NCBI RefSeq assembly: GCF_036324505.1
Contig: NC_086366.1
Coordinates: 8,247,427-8,311,426 of the forward strand
DNA: 64,000 nt
From: Eleginops maclovinus
Taxonomy: Eukaryota > Chordata > Actinopteri > Perciformes > Eleginopidae
Reading direction: 5' to 3'
Shown: in pieces, positions 41,236 to 55,985 of the stretch
How the letters are laid out: every line of letters starts with the position of its first letter
Numbering within the stretch: position 1 is the stretch's first letter
Notes under the pieces: model-generated
Told to the model about the DNA's origin: nothing
Database searches by the model: none
What the model saw: the letters and a program-made list of their open reading frames with translations, nothing else
Translations under genes and position numbers: made by a program

Positions 41236-42562
41236 TACAAGGCCGATTAACAACTTCTTCAACCAGTACGCAGAATAAAACAAGAGGATAGAGAACATGT
41301 TTTAAGCAGTGATGAGTGTAGGGATTAGTTGGTATGTCAATAAGTCTGAAAGGGACACACATTCAAAAGGAGCAACACAAAAGTAATATCCTGCAGTATT
41401 TTCTTCAGCGAAGAAAGTAAAGAAGATTGTTTTTCATTGAGATTCATTATGACAGAACATAAGTAGAGAAGCAGAAACTAGATTTTTTTTTTCTTCTCTA
41501 TAGCTCAGTAAAGAAAACATATTGTATAGAAGGTAAAAATCCTTACCTGCAGACGAAGGGAGAGTGATTTATTTGAATGGTATTGTTGTTTTTTTTAAGT
41601 TTAAAGGTATTAAAAGATTAATGTATTGACCTTTTTTACCCATATACATATTTTTATTTAGAATTGACAACCCAGTCAACAGTTGTGCTTTTCAGGCTTT
41701 AAGTGTGATATATCTCATTCTTGTAAAATGACAATAAACAAGTGTTATTGTCAACTAGTAAACTGCACCGATTGCATATTCAATTTAAATCCTCCTCCTC
41801 ACAGTTATTTCACAATAAGATGAGCTTTTGGAGGACTGCTTCAACTGCACCATTAAATTGTTTAATATTTAAAATTATAGGGAAATCTCAAATAATGTTC
41901 CTACTCATCAAATATACAGCAAAGGCAAAATCAGCACGATTCCACCCCTTTTACCAGATATCCCCAAATCATCCCACTCAAAAGCATAGTAATTGTTAAT
42001 TAGTGTTTGAAGAGATCCTTCCTGCTGAGGGATTTTTTTCTTTCTGAATATTCAAGACATTTATAGATGGTGTGTGTCTTTCATACATTCAAGGTGTCTA
42101 TTAATCCGATGATGACTGATGCTGTATTTCCCTGCTGTTACATAAAACGATCTAAAGCAGCCGTCAGTCAAAGAGACATTAGATAGCTGCTTGTTTGGGC
42201 GGAGGCATCCAATTGAGCAAATGTCTCACACACAGACACACGCAGACACATGCACCAAACTACACATCACACACACAAACACCCACAGACTGTATGACTC
42301 CCTCTAGAATGTAGAGGAGAAGCCTGTCGTTAACTGGAATTAATGGATTACAAAAGATTCCATTCCTGACTGTATGGAATTATATGGATTTTCTAAAACA
42401 ACACAACAGTTCTTTGCAGAGGCTCTATGTACTACATTCTACAGCTGTGCAAAGACGAGGATGATCCTCCAGAGAACAGCTGAAGCATACAGGATGTTTT
42501 TCATTGAGCAATATAACTAAATGATGAGGTACATTTAATAACTACTAAAATCATTTCACAAC
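41236..42562. other. Unannotated non-coding tract
   Basis: AT-rich sequence with no gene recognised. An imperfect ACACA-rich stretch occurs near 42228-42290. Confidence 0.5.
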
Positions 42563-42742
42563 TGTCAAATCTTCACAGGACAGGTTGGCAGTTGGAACTG
42601 AATCCAGACCCAGCAGTGATTCTAAGACTCGGGTACCTGTGTGTTTCTTTTGTGCTCCAGAGAATGAGGAGCTATTCATGTTTGGTATTTCAGGGACTCT
42701 GTGGCATTAAGAGCAGCCTTATCAAAGGATTGCCTTGATGCT

Positions 42743-42743
<1 letters not shown>
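42563..42743 (+). repeat. Diverged repeat block C, copy 2
   Basis: Partner of 34746-34937, with GTTGGCAGTTGGAACTGAAT, TTCATGTTTGGT, CTGTGGCATTAAGAGCAGCC and TATCAAAGGATTGC, leading into (CA)n. Confidence 0.75.

Positions 42744-42835
<92 letters not shown>
42744..42835. repeat. (CA)46 microsatellite
   Basis: A perfect 92-bp CA run directly after block C, copy 2, followed by TCTCTGACAG. Confidence 0.97.
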
Positions 42836-42838
<3 letters not shown>

Positions 42839-43599
42839 CTGACAGATGTATGCCTGTGACAGAGTACGGTATGAGTCAGAAGCTCAACAGCAGAAACATT
42901 TTAACTTTATTAAACTGTCAAGACATCACCATGCATTATGCATCTCAGAGTTGTATTAAGTCTGAGAATGAGAGGTAACTGAGTAAAGGAGACGTCTCTT
43001 TCTTTTTTTCTTTTGTCATTCACTCCCTGCATACTTCCTGTTATATTTGGCTGTCTGTGAAAATGTTTGCATGTGTGTGAGGGGATGAAATAAAATGGTA
43101 TTCAGTTATAAACTTGACAGAAAGACAGCTGACTGGCATCCTCCGCTGATATGAACTCAAACTACATACAACATTTAAAAAAATATATTCTTTAATCTGA
43201 AATAAGATGGACAATGAGATGATGCATGAACTCTGAATGCTACAGGAAGTAGTTCAAATATTTAGCTTATTAGATGTGTGTCCTTAACTATTGACTCCAT
43301 GCATGGCCTGCTCAGTCTGGTCAAACAGATGATCCTCCAGGGGAAAGCATTTAAAAAGATCATGAGTGTTTCACCTCACTGCTGGCTCCATCCCGTGTCT
43401 TTATCCTCTTACATTGCCCTTTTGTATTGTTATTCAGCACAGCCTATAATCTGGTGAAGCCATTCCAATCTGTTTTGGGAATTGTATATTATTAGTTATA
43501 TTGTTTGTCAATTGCTGAGCTTGTTTCTCCTTATTTGTCCATCAACATATCCCTCGTTCACCCTATCTGTTATCTACCAGTTTACAACATCTATACTTA

Positions 43600-43925
43600 T
43601 GGTCCGTCCACATGGTTCTGTTGCGTTGACGCTTGACGCACCTTCCCATTGACTTCGAATGGGGTGACTTCAAGCGTTACCGAACTGCATCGTGGTTCTG
43701 TTGCCTCGCTTTGGCTCCGTTGCTCGCGGTGAGAGTTGAGAAAAGTTTAACCTTTTAAAGCATCGACGGAAGCGCCAGGCAATCAAATCCCACGTATGCA
43801 AATATGCCAGTACAAGCTCTAGCCAATCAAACCGTGTGTATGTGTGTCCGGGGCGGGAGATTAATGTGATCGGTTGTTGGTCGCGTTAACCCCAAGCGCC
43901 AGACACGCCCACCGGTAAGACTCAA
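43600..43925. repeat. CpG-rich block, possible DNA-transposon remnant
   Basis: CpG density is clearly higher than in the surroundings (GCGTTGACGCTTGACGC, GCATCGACGGAAGCGCC, GGTCGCGTTAACC, CAAGCGCC). An imperfect hairpin (43629-43642 with 43663-43677) has CCCATTGACTTCGAATGGGG in its loop region. CpG-rich segments with GTCCACA...GACGC and CATTGACTTC phrases recur in fish DNA transposons of PIF/Harbinger or hAT type, by memory. No matching inverted terminus was found downstream, and no protein is encoded. Confidence 0.4.
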
Positions 43926-44072
43926 CACAACTGAACTGTGTGTACGCTGCATTAAGGACAGTTAAAGTCTTCTAGGGAAGAGAGGGCAAATAAGTGACTT
44001 TTCGGCAATGCAGTCGACAATGAATCTGAAACGGCAGAGGTCCGATGGAATGGAATCCCTTTTCAATAGAGA

Positions 44073-44233
44073 AGCTCCATATTCCTGAACAGAGAGTAAC
44101 AGCTGAGGAAACAAGAGCTCCAATAGTTATTAGCAAAAGATGACACTAAGACAAAGTCTCTACAACTTCTCTGTTAATTTTATTCCAGAGGTCACAGCTG
44201 GTACAGAGTTGTGATTAATGTGCTGTCATATTT
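44073..44233 (+). repeat. Diverged repeat block B, copy 2
   Basis: Partner of 24905-25065. The alignment runs from AAGCTCCATATTCCTG to GTGCTGTCATATTT. Confidence 0.6.
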
Positions 44234-45050
44234 CCAGGAATTTGTATCATATCTGTATGCTGTAGATGCACTCCACACACAATATCTTATACTTTTTACG
44301 AGGTAGAACATAATGACCTTGCAGCTAGCCGAAGTAAAGCTTATTTAATCATATTTCTTGATATAAATTTGGCCTGCAACAATAACAAATGGATAATCTC
44401 AAGGCATCATTTGTGCTGCAATGCCTACTTCTACAATCCACCGTAATAAATGTACATCCTATTCTTTAATGCACTCTAGTCCACTATAAGCGGGGAACAG
44501 TATATTATTTGCTTGAGGGATTGTCTTCAGTAATTGCATAATTTATCCTGAAATGAAGTGATTGTTCGTTGTTTTATTTCATTGTGTTATTTCATTAAAC
44601 TACTTTAGATTTTATTTCATTTAAATGTGAAGATCGATGGAGAATTGCAGTTTTCTTCTAACATTAACCTTTCTACTGAGGATTTGTTCAAACAGAGACA
44701 CTTCAAGTTTCAAGGGCAAGTGTGAGCGGCTTTTTATTGAAGCGACTGCTTTTTGAGGGGTTGTTATATTGTTTTGAGGGATCAATTTTTTTTTTAGAGG
44801 CTTGGAGTTCACAGAAACATTGTTGAATGACTGTGCTCTAAACAGAGAGGTGAAAGGTGACTGTAAACACAGATTGATGTTCACTGTTGTCTTTGAGTTG
44901 TGGTATGTGTGTTTTTGAGTTTCTATCTCAGTAATACAAAGACATGTACACATGGACTGCCTCGAGCAACACAGAGCAACATGCATTTTGATGTTAAGAG
45001 GCACAGCAGAATGAGTTCTGCTTCTTAACAAGACAAACATAACAACACCA
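44234..45050. other. Unannotated non-coding tract
   Basis: The 176-codon minus-strand frame at 44621-45151 runs through the TCTTC array and has no domain. I treat it as chance. Confidence 0.55.
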
Positions 45051-45115
45051 TCTTCTCTTCTCTTCTCTTCTCTTCTCTTCTCTTCTCTTCTCTTCTCTTC
45101 TCTTCTTCCAATGTG
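45051..45115. repeat. (TCTTC)13 microsatellite
   Basis: Thirteen perfect pentanucleotide units followed by a partial TTC. On the minus strand this reads as repeated Glu-Glu-Lys-Arg-Arg, an artefact. Confidence 0.95.
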
Positions 45116-45806
45116 TTGTGAGTATCCCTCCACTTCACAAGGTTTGCTCATTCAGTGTTAATGTTGGATGTGTGTGAGACTCAATGGATTCTGAACTTGT
45201 TGTACCACCTCACTCTCCGGTCCTGTTCTTAAGAGTTAGAACTTGAAATCCACCTTGTCTTGGAACAAAAAAGAGCTTTTGAGCAAAACTGTTAAAGAGA
45301 GAAAAAATGTTCTGCCATTAAATCAGATTATAAGGTATATACGTGTAATAAAACAAAACAAATCAGAGGACAAATGTATTGCAATCCTCTGAAACAAAAT
45401 GAAGCGCTGTCTCCACAGCAGTGAGACAATGTACTGTCTCTGTCCTTGGTGCTGACCATTAGCAATCGTCACATTTTGAAATGATTTAAGCAGCCATAAT
45501 TGAAAAAATTGGACCTAAAATGCACAGAAGAAAGACAAGTGGACACGAGACAACAGACTGCACAGTGCTGAGGAGATTGAGGAGATGTGCTGTCTTATGA
45601 TGGCCGTGCATGTGAGTAAGACAGCTAGAGTAGTGACATGATGCAGTTCTCTCTACCTCTCATCTGACAAAACAGCAGTGCCCCCATTTCAACATTTGAA
45701 TAACATGCTCAGAGTGAGACTCAATATGCGGAAGTCGGAGTGTTTTTATCTGGTGAAGGGCTGGTTCATCAATCAATATGATGGAGTGGCTCGGCTGCTC
45801 TCTGGC

Positions 45807-47910
<2,104 letters not shown>

Positions 47911-48112
47911 GGATGTGAACCTATGTGAGGTTAATAGAGTCACAGCAGGGAGGAGGAAAGGACAGAGCAACACCCTCCACTGCCAAGATAACACACCTAC
48001 AAAGCTACATACTGTGGGTTATGGCTGGTAAACTGGCCTGTAGAAATATTCCTACCATTAAAATCACTGGCTTTTTCTAACCTCTTCTCAAGACCAAGGA
48101 GCAGCCTGTCAT
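47911..48112 (+). repeat. Diverged repeat block G, copy 2
   Basis: Partner of 39581-39775. It keeps CCTCCACTGCCAA and ACCAAGGAGCAGCCTGTCA. The intervening sequence is diverged and the frame is broken. Confidence 0.6.
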
Positions 48113-50107
48113 AGCCATTGGAAGAGTGAGGGAGAATGATATGGGTAGAGTGAATAATCTTTTGGGACCAATGTACCTGTGATGGACTTTTGCAGTGGCA
48201 AAACAGATAACTCCTGGGTGTGCTGTGATCACTGTCATCTGCTCTATTGATCTCATGTCCCTCTGGCTTCCTGTCTTGGGGTTGAACACTCATTATCCTG
48301 GTCAGACGATGGAGGAAATGTGTCCCCTAAGTGGCCTCTCTATCAGAAGTTTGGTTTTAGGTTGTAATGCTGAAGGTAACACTTTAAATTAAATTAGCGT
48401 GTACCTTATACGCAAGAAGTAAAACTGAATGAAGGTAGGTTTATGTTAGTTAACATACATTCAAGACTAATGTGGTAATAGCCAACAATCAGATGATAAT
48501 CTGTGAGTGTTCAAGAGGGAAAGTGCAGGAGGAAAGCAGCGGTCCACTTAACAGCTACCCACAAACACACTTTACACTCATTAACGTGGTGACAGCTTCA
48601 AATAAAACAAAAAATGCCTGGTGTTTCAGCCTGATTCATATAATTAGTATCATTCACATTACATATGTTGATGAGACCTTGGGTTTTAAATCATAGTTGT
48701 TTGCTAAAGTGTTAAAGCTTTTTTAATGCACCTAGTCCCTGAACTCAAGGATTAAACCAGTCACATTTAATATTATAAAGATAATCATAAAATATATCAG
48801 ACCAACTCCTGAAGTTTCTGCATTTGTTTTCCAATCAAAGGTTTTTATATTTAGATATACATTATATACAAAGTATTACCGGTGTGTGTGCTTTGTCGAG
48901 TTTAGTTCTTCTATTTTGCCATTGAGCCACTGTTAGGGTGTGAACTAAGAAATGTAAATGAAATATTGTACTGGAGATATGTAGAGTGATGCAGTACGGG
49001 AGCTTTAGGTTATTCCATCTTAATGGGTGAAGAGGAGACTCGGCACCTGGACCATTTTAAAGACCTTGTAACTAATCACTCCTCTTTTTTTGCTTTCATC
49101 TACTTTTTGCTTTCAATTCTGCCAACTACACTGAGTATATAAAGCCTTTCAATGAATCAACACATAACGAAATCAAAAGATGTTTTTGTGTGTATGCCTG
49201 TGTATAATCAACCATGGCATTTTCTAGCATTTGCTGATGAATGGATGTTTGAAAAGTAAGAAAGCATTATTTAAAGATATAATTGCTTTTCCATCATGAA
49301 CTTAAAGAGAAGTGTGGCTTTTTTTAAATGCATAGGTTCTGCTATTGAGTAGTTTGACATTGGGGACCTTTTTATTCCAAGTGGTTGGTTTTTGTCAGGA
49401 TCCGATCTTCTTTTCCATTGCTGTTCTTCAAATTACACATTCAGTTTAAAGTGCTTCAATTTATTGCAGGTCTGGCTGCGTTAAAGCTGAATTTGTTTTA
49501 GATAAGTCTAATGGCTCTGTCTGGGTCTGACCTCTTTTTACCCAAAGAGAAAAAACTAAGTCAGGAGTATGAACTGTGAAGTAAATACAGTCTCTTTCAT
49601 TTTCTCTTGGATACAATATTGTCTGCAATGACTCAACTACCAGCCTGAGCGTAAATCACTGCAGTTCTTTTATAGGCATTAATAAAGAATAATTTATGTA
49701 TTTTTAGATATGATATGATCATAACTTGTTTTGATTCCTGTGAAAATGAATAATGTATTATGGCTTTAAATGTTAAAGGAAGGTCAGGTTGATTAAAACA
49801 CCCTGCATGACTTTGGACTTCCAGGTGAATCGATTGGATTGTGTTGGAGCGGGTTTATTCCTAAATTTACTCCCACTTTTCCACCTCATTGATACTCCCT
49901 ATTAAGCATTTCTACCAAGAAAGGCTAAAGCTTTTGTGAGGGTCATCCCTGTCTGCTTGGAATTTAATATGAAAGTTTAAACAACATTAGAGCATTTTCA
50001 GGGTTGGATGTAATGCTTTCATTTGAATATTAACGTAGAAGTTCAAGTTAGGAACGTGAAAGCTACACTGGTGGCTCAATATTTAACTGATCTTGATTCA
50101 GATGCAG
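48113..50107. other. Unannotated non-coding tract
   Basis: No recognisable gene or transposon. Confidence 0.5.
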
Positions 50108-50265
50108 TTTCTCTGTCCCCCACAGCAGAACCCAGCAGACACCTTCAGCTTTGTGACCGTCACAGTGTTGCCCTTGTGTTGTAGCTGACAGGTGAAGCTT
50201 TGTGTTATGGGGCTGGAGTATCTACTAGATGATATGTGATACAGAAACCCTCAGGCTGAAGTATG
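50108..50265 (+). repeat. Diverged repeat block E, copy 2
   Basis: A weak partner of 18670-18800 (TTGTGTTGTAGCTGACAG and CAGAAACCCTCAGGCTGAAG). Confidence 0.4.
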
Positions 50266-53200
50266 TTGGACTTTGGGAGGAGATGCATTTGCCTGTGGCA
50301 CTTTTCTCGTAATGAGTGTGAGTGGGAAGTTTCTGTTTCATCCAGTGTGTGTGTATAGTGGGAAGTGTCATGGCTGACTAACAGAGATCAGATATCAGCC
50401 TTTTCTCCCCCCAGAGGATCCCTTTCATCTTTGCTTTCAAAGCTGTGCATTGTTATTCAACCTCCTTCATCTCGTTACAACAAAACACAAAATTATTGAT
50501 TAAAATTGACTGCTTGTACAGAATTTTCATTTTGCCCGGGGGAACTACGAATTGTATTCAATCACAAAGGGAGAAAAAAGTTTAAGCTACTCTCAGGAAG
50601 CATGTGTATTTCAATGTGGCTTAAATGTGTACTGTAATAACTTTGACATCCAACAAAGCTGAAGCTGATGGCGGAGTGAGTCGCTGTTGAGTGTGTGGTT
50701 TCTTTAAGTCCTGACTCGGCTCAATAAACCGGAACATTGTGGAACAGTTAGCATAGCATTAATGCATTGAGTATTAAGTTGTATGTCTCTTTTATCTTTT
50801 TAGAACGCAAACAGTTGCAGTTTTTTGGTTTGCTTTCTGCTTTATTCATTTCCTTAAACAGGGTACTTTATTAACATTTTAACTTCACTTCAATCTCTTT
50901 GGATTTATTCTCTCTCTGTAGATCTTCTCTTTTACTCCATTATTCCTTTTACTTGTCTTTTCCCGTGTCCATCGGATGCAACAGAATAACTTTCTCTCTA
51001 CCCACTTGTTTAGAGCTCCTAGCCCCACTCTATCTTCAATACACAGGGGGAGAGAGAACAAGCTGATCATCCTTCTTCTCAAGACTCATAAATATGCATA
51101 CATCTGGAACAACAACACCCACACAACTGGTGAATTCTAGCATGAGAAGACAACTTCTCCCTTTCTAACTGAGGGATAGAGACTCTGATTTATCTCCGTC
51201 TTTCTGCTAAATGCAAATCTCTATCCTCAGCAATTTACACTTTGTATACTGTACCTCCCATAAGGTCTTTTCCAATGGATTATATTGTCAGTATTAAAGA
51301 AAAAAATCACAGGGATGTAAATAAATGTTCAACAGCAACTTGAGAGATCGTCTTGTGTTTGGATCACACTACCCGTGACTCAGTCCAGGGTTGAAAAGAA
51401 AGGGAGGCCCACTTCCCATCTCCCAATTTCCTGGGCTATTGGTCTTTACACACAAGTCAGCCTTTATTTCGATTCCAGCTACACCTGTAAAGCTTTATGA
51501 AATGGGAGTGAAAGCCCATTCGCCCCCCTTGTTTTCGGACCACGCCCATCTCCACACTGTTGCAGTGACAGGAAGAACAACGCCTGGCAAAGTACGTCTC
51601 TTTGATAGGTAAAGCTGTCTGTGTTTTCAGGAACCCATTTTGCCATCAATACACGCAAACAGACTCACAATATGAAGACAATACCAGCATTGCGCTCACG
51701 GCTTGACATAAATAAATGCTTTATTTAAAATTCATAAAGAATGTTTTGTCACCCGTGTCCAGCAGCTTATTTCACAGCTCATTTCATACAGAACTCCCTC
51801 TGCTTCTTGAAAACTAAAAGCCAACATATTTCATGGGGTGCTGCAGCCCTTCTCTGACTGGTGGGGAGAGAGCAGCAGCCCACATCTAAAGCAGAATAAC
51901 TTCACTATATTATCGTACTTTACTTAAATTAGGCTCCTTTTATTATGCAGAGTGATGCGTTTCAGCTATAACTAACAGCTGGGATAGAAGCCAATGTCAT
52001 AAAGGCAAGCTGCCAGACACCGTCATTCAACTGGTTTCTCCCCAATAACTGCCTTTGTACCTTTAAAATCGAAAGTCGACATTCTGTGTTCTGCCCTTTT
52101 GATGATGCCCCTAATTAAAACCCCACTAAGATGGTCTCACTGTGCAAGCAATTTACCTTTTGAAGTTGAGACCAAACTTTCTCTGGTTGGATCTGTGGGC
52201 AGGTGGACATTAACACATTAAAATCCAGTACAGTCCGATTCTCAACTATTGTTCCTTGTTCATTGATGACATCTCTTCCAGCTGATGCAGTAGGAGAGTA
52301 TAGCTGTGCCTCTTCAGTTGGGTGTCCCCACTCTGCAGGGATATCTGTGTCTCAGTGGATGCCTGCAGAGCTCCAGCTGTACAGCCATGGAACTGAGAGA
52401 TGTGAGCCACACTGTCCACACATCTTCTTCAATTAGTTTTTACATCAAAGCTGCAATGGTGTGTTTGTGAATAAAACTCCTAAAAGAAACTGTTCTATCA
52501 TTTTCCCTGGAAAGAGTGTGTATGGTAAGAACTGTAACGTCCGAATTAATTTATGCACTGCATGCTTGTCTTATCTTTTGTAGCCTCCTGCACTGACCCT
52601 CAGTACCTTTTAATACTCCATTAATAATATCTATAGTGCAGATTCCTAACAAGGTGAGATAGTCTCTCATCCATTTGTCAGTACGTGCACACACTGATGT
52701 ACTTTAAGGATGACACTTATGAGATGTGATAGAGAGGATATAACTGCCTGCTAAATGTCAACCTATCCAGCGTTTTAGACAGATTTCAATCTCTGCACAG
52801 AGCCTCCGCACAGCTCTTTATGTGGTGAGACGTTACTGCTGCTGCAGGGGGATAAGGCTGATAAAAACCAATATACCTTCTCTGTTGCTGTATACATAGA
52901 AGCAATATTGGAATAGGATCTTCTGAGACCTTTATGGTGTCTATTTGTTTCAAATGTATCCCTGAAAAACAATCTACTTATAGCCTACCTCAATTGTAGC
53001 AACAGAGCTAATTGGACACTAAGGGTCCTCTCCACTCTATGTGGGTTTTACATGGATTAAACATTTCAACAAGGAAGAATATAAAATGAAGGACAGAAGA
53101 AGAGTAATTAGAGAGGGAAAACAAAGGGTGGTGTGCACATTATTTGCTTGAATCTCTTGATTCGATCACACATTTGTTCGAATGAAAGACGGTTTGTTCA

Positions 53201-55802
53201 AGCAGGTTTAGTGGACAGAGAGGAGGGTCAGTTATTTTTACCAATTCACCAAGTTTAACAGCTCTCTCACTGTCACATGTCAGCTGGAAAAGTACATTTG
53301 TGTCAGCGGGAGCAAGCATTGCATTTGTCTGTGTGGTGCAGCAGGGTGTGTATACCTGCTTGTTGATAGTGAATCCTATATCAACAATTCAAACATGTAG
53401 CTGCAGAATGATTTTGTTTAATTTATCTTAAGCAATTATATTATCATCAGACTGTTATCCTTTTAACTGCCTTAGGTTGTCATGTTAATGTATACATTTC
53501 AATCAACTGGAATAGTATTTCCCATGTTCTCTCTGAGAGTAATATGACATAGCTTTAAACACCAAGCTTTTCAAACTGTTCATCAGTGAATCCACCCTTT
53601 ATTCAGTTCAGGGTCAACGTTAAAAATAAAGCCCACATTGTGAAATTCATGCTTCACAGCCTTAGTTTGTTTTGATTGAAGATGGATTTCTTTGTGGAGT
53701 GGAATGGATTTAATATTACGGCAGTGGTGTTTGTAATCAGTGTGGGTAATAAGAGGCCTGTTTTTTGCAGAGTGAGGGTTTTGATCCTTTAAATCACATA
53801 ATTTACAGAGAAATCAATTTTTGAGGCACACAATGATGAGCCTTCAACAGTTAATATTCCTTCTGTCACTACCTGGATATAACAGAGTACGAAGGCTGTC
53901 CAACAGCTCAAACGGTGGTCTTTATAAAATATACAATCTATGTTAGGTTCATTTAAATACCTCATGTTATCAAAATATCACAGTTGTATGTTTTTTCAGA
54001 GGACATCATAATGATAATCAATCTCCTACATACAATTATTTTATAGTTTCTGAAAAGTCAGGCCAAGCAGCCATACAGACTGTGATCAGTACCCACTAAA
54101 TATGTTTCTAATGAGTAAACATATTGTGCCTTGAGTCAGAGATTATAATGATGATAATTGGGTTGAAGATAAATATTTTCTGCGACGGGAATGGTCCAAA
54201 ACTGATGGTTACATTTTCTTAAAGACTCCATAATAACTCTCTGATCATTATGTTGTGAACGAATGAAGAGCCAGTACAAAACTGACTGATTATTTCTCCA
54301 TGATAGTGTCCTCTTTGTGCGCTACTCCTAGTACCCAATTCCTGAGGGAGCTTCTAATATTTTCTCATACAGTTTCAAAGCTTTTACAGTCAAACAGCAA
54401 GTTTTCAAACAGTTTAGCTGTCTTTCTAGGATAGAAATGACATGACTTGGACACTCATTATAACATCGAGACACCTAGAGGTCTGGGACTTTCATCCTAG
54501 TGTTTAGTAGAAGACATGAGTGGTCTACACTTTGAAAGATTGATGAAAACTTTCTCTTTAATGAGGGAATGTAATGAAGAGGACTTGTTTTTCACTACAG
54601 TGATAGAACCGTTTGTTCAGGACATCAAATCCCCAAAGGAATTGTCTTTAATAAGAGATTCATAGAAAGTCTTGTAATATCTCCTTTCTGCTTTTGATTT
54701 TCGAAACCTTTCATCTTTTGTAGAAATAATTCTCCCATTGGGTCATTTGAATATTTTTTTGTGTGCTTAATGAGTTGAAGCTGCCACCAGGGCACAATGG
54801 GTACTTTAACTGTTCAGTTTGCACCTACTTGATGAGCATTTTGTATTTAACATTGACAATTGTCCTCCTTGAAATAATCTCCCACGGTTCATACAAGTGT
54901 CTGCCAGCCTCTTACATGGCTGTGCACACTTTATAATGTTTAGCTCCAGCTGTGCTCAGTGTCTTGTTAGAACTAAATGCACAGAGCGTAAACCCAGATG
55001 TCGGTTGTTGGTTTTAAATGTTCAGTAGTGAAGTTGGCCTTGCTGCTTGGCCCTCTTCTGTCTGACTGCTGTGAAGTGAGGATCAGAGATGATGTGTGTC
55101 GCTTCACAGATTCTTGTAATAGTGTTAACAGAGGAAGATGCTGTTAAAGTGTCAATTTGCTATCTTGAGGGCCTCAGTGTAAACTAGCGTTAGCAGTGCA
55201 GGATGAACACTGCTGGTCCTATTTGGAGAGAATACAGAGGGTAATAAATTGCCTCCCAGTAGCTTTCCTTAAGTGCAGTATGTCACCACGGATGCTCACT
55301 TGGAAGAATTTGAATACAGGTATCAATGCCCTGAACTGTACGTTAACTAAAGCTTTAGGACACCACAGTGAAATAAAATGAGAGCCAGGAGACACTTGGG
55401 TTCCAGTTATCGTTGTTGTCTTAGGGACAGCTACTTTAAGCGTAACAGATAAGAAACACATATATAATCAAATCCACTGTCTTTAAACAGAGGCAAACAT
55501 AAACATTCACTCAGCTTGATGGACACTTCTCACTTGAGGCTGGTGTGATCTTCTCATCAGTGTGTATGCACTGAGCTGCATTGAATCGCACTTCTTCAGA
55601 GGTAATTATTCCTCCTACAGCTTTTTATGAAGACTTAAAAGCCACACTGCCTCAGGGAGAATTTCCAGGAAAGAGTTGACTGTTGCATAAACATTACAAT
55701 CATTTTAGTAAATGGAATGAACGTGTTACACTTAGGAAATATGTCGAACATGTTCCTTTAGATTATACTTCAAATGTTCAGGGAACCCAGTGTAGGGGTG
55801 TA
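50266..55802. other. Unannotated non-coding tract
   Basis: A long AT-rich stretch with no recognisable exon, RNA gene or transposon. The 77-codon frame at 52203-52436 includes EYSCASS but has no wider immunoglobulin or TCR pattern. Confidence 0.5.
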
Positions 55803-55890
55803 CCGAAATTGGAATTGCAATCAAAATCAGAAACAGCTTTTTAGCTTTATGGTGTACACAAGCAAGGAATTTAACTCTATTATTCACAAT
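55803..55890 (-). repeat. Probable LINE 3'-tail fragment
   Basis: ATCAAAATCAGAAACAGCTT, then GTGTACACAAGCAAGGAATT and TAACTCT, resembles the reversed 3' end of fish LINEs (commonly atcagaatcagaaatactttatt and acacatacaaggaatt). Only about 85 bp remain. The family is inferred, likely CR1/Rex1 group. Confidence 0.45.
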
Positions 55891-55911
55891 ACTCTACAGC
55901 TGAACAAGGTG

Positions 55912-55985
55912 TTCCCAACTGTCCTTGGGTATATGAAAGGCACTTTATAAATGTAAGAAATGATCATTATTGCTAAGGTTAAAAA
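55912..55985 (+). repeat. L2 LINE 3'-end fragment
   Basis: CTGTCCTTGGGTATATGAAA, GGCACTTTATAAATGTAAGA and ATCATTATTGCT match the L2 3' terminus pattern seen in this window at 22690-22760 (CGACCTTGGGTACCATAAAA, GGCGCTAAATAAG, ATT repeats). Confidence 0.65.

Noticed and set aside
44621..45151. 176-codon minus-strand frame with repeated EEKRR.
   Set aside because: The repeat part is the TCTTC microsatellite. The rest has no recognisable motif, and there is no splice or promoter support.
52203..52436. Frame with EYSCASS, resembling the end of a TCR or Ig V segment.
   Set aside because: There is no upstream conserved Cys/Trp framework, no leader and no recombination signal heptamer or nonamer. 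I treat it as a chance string.
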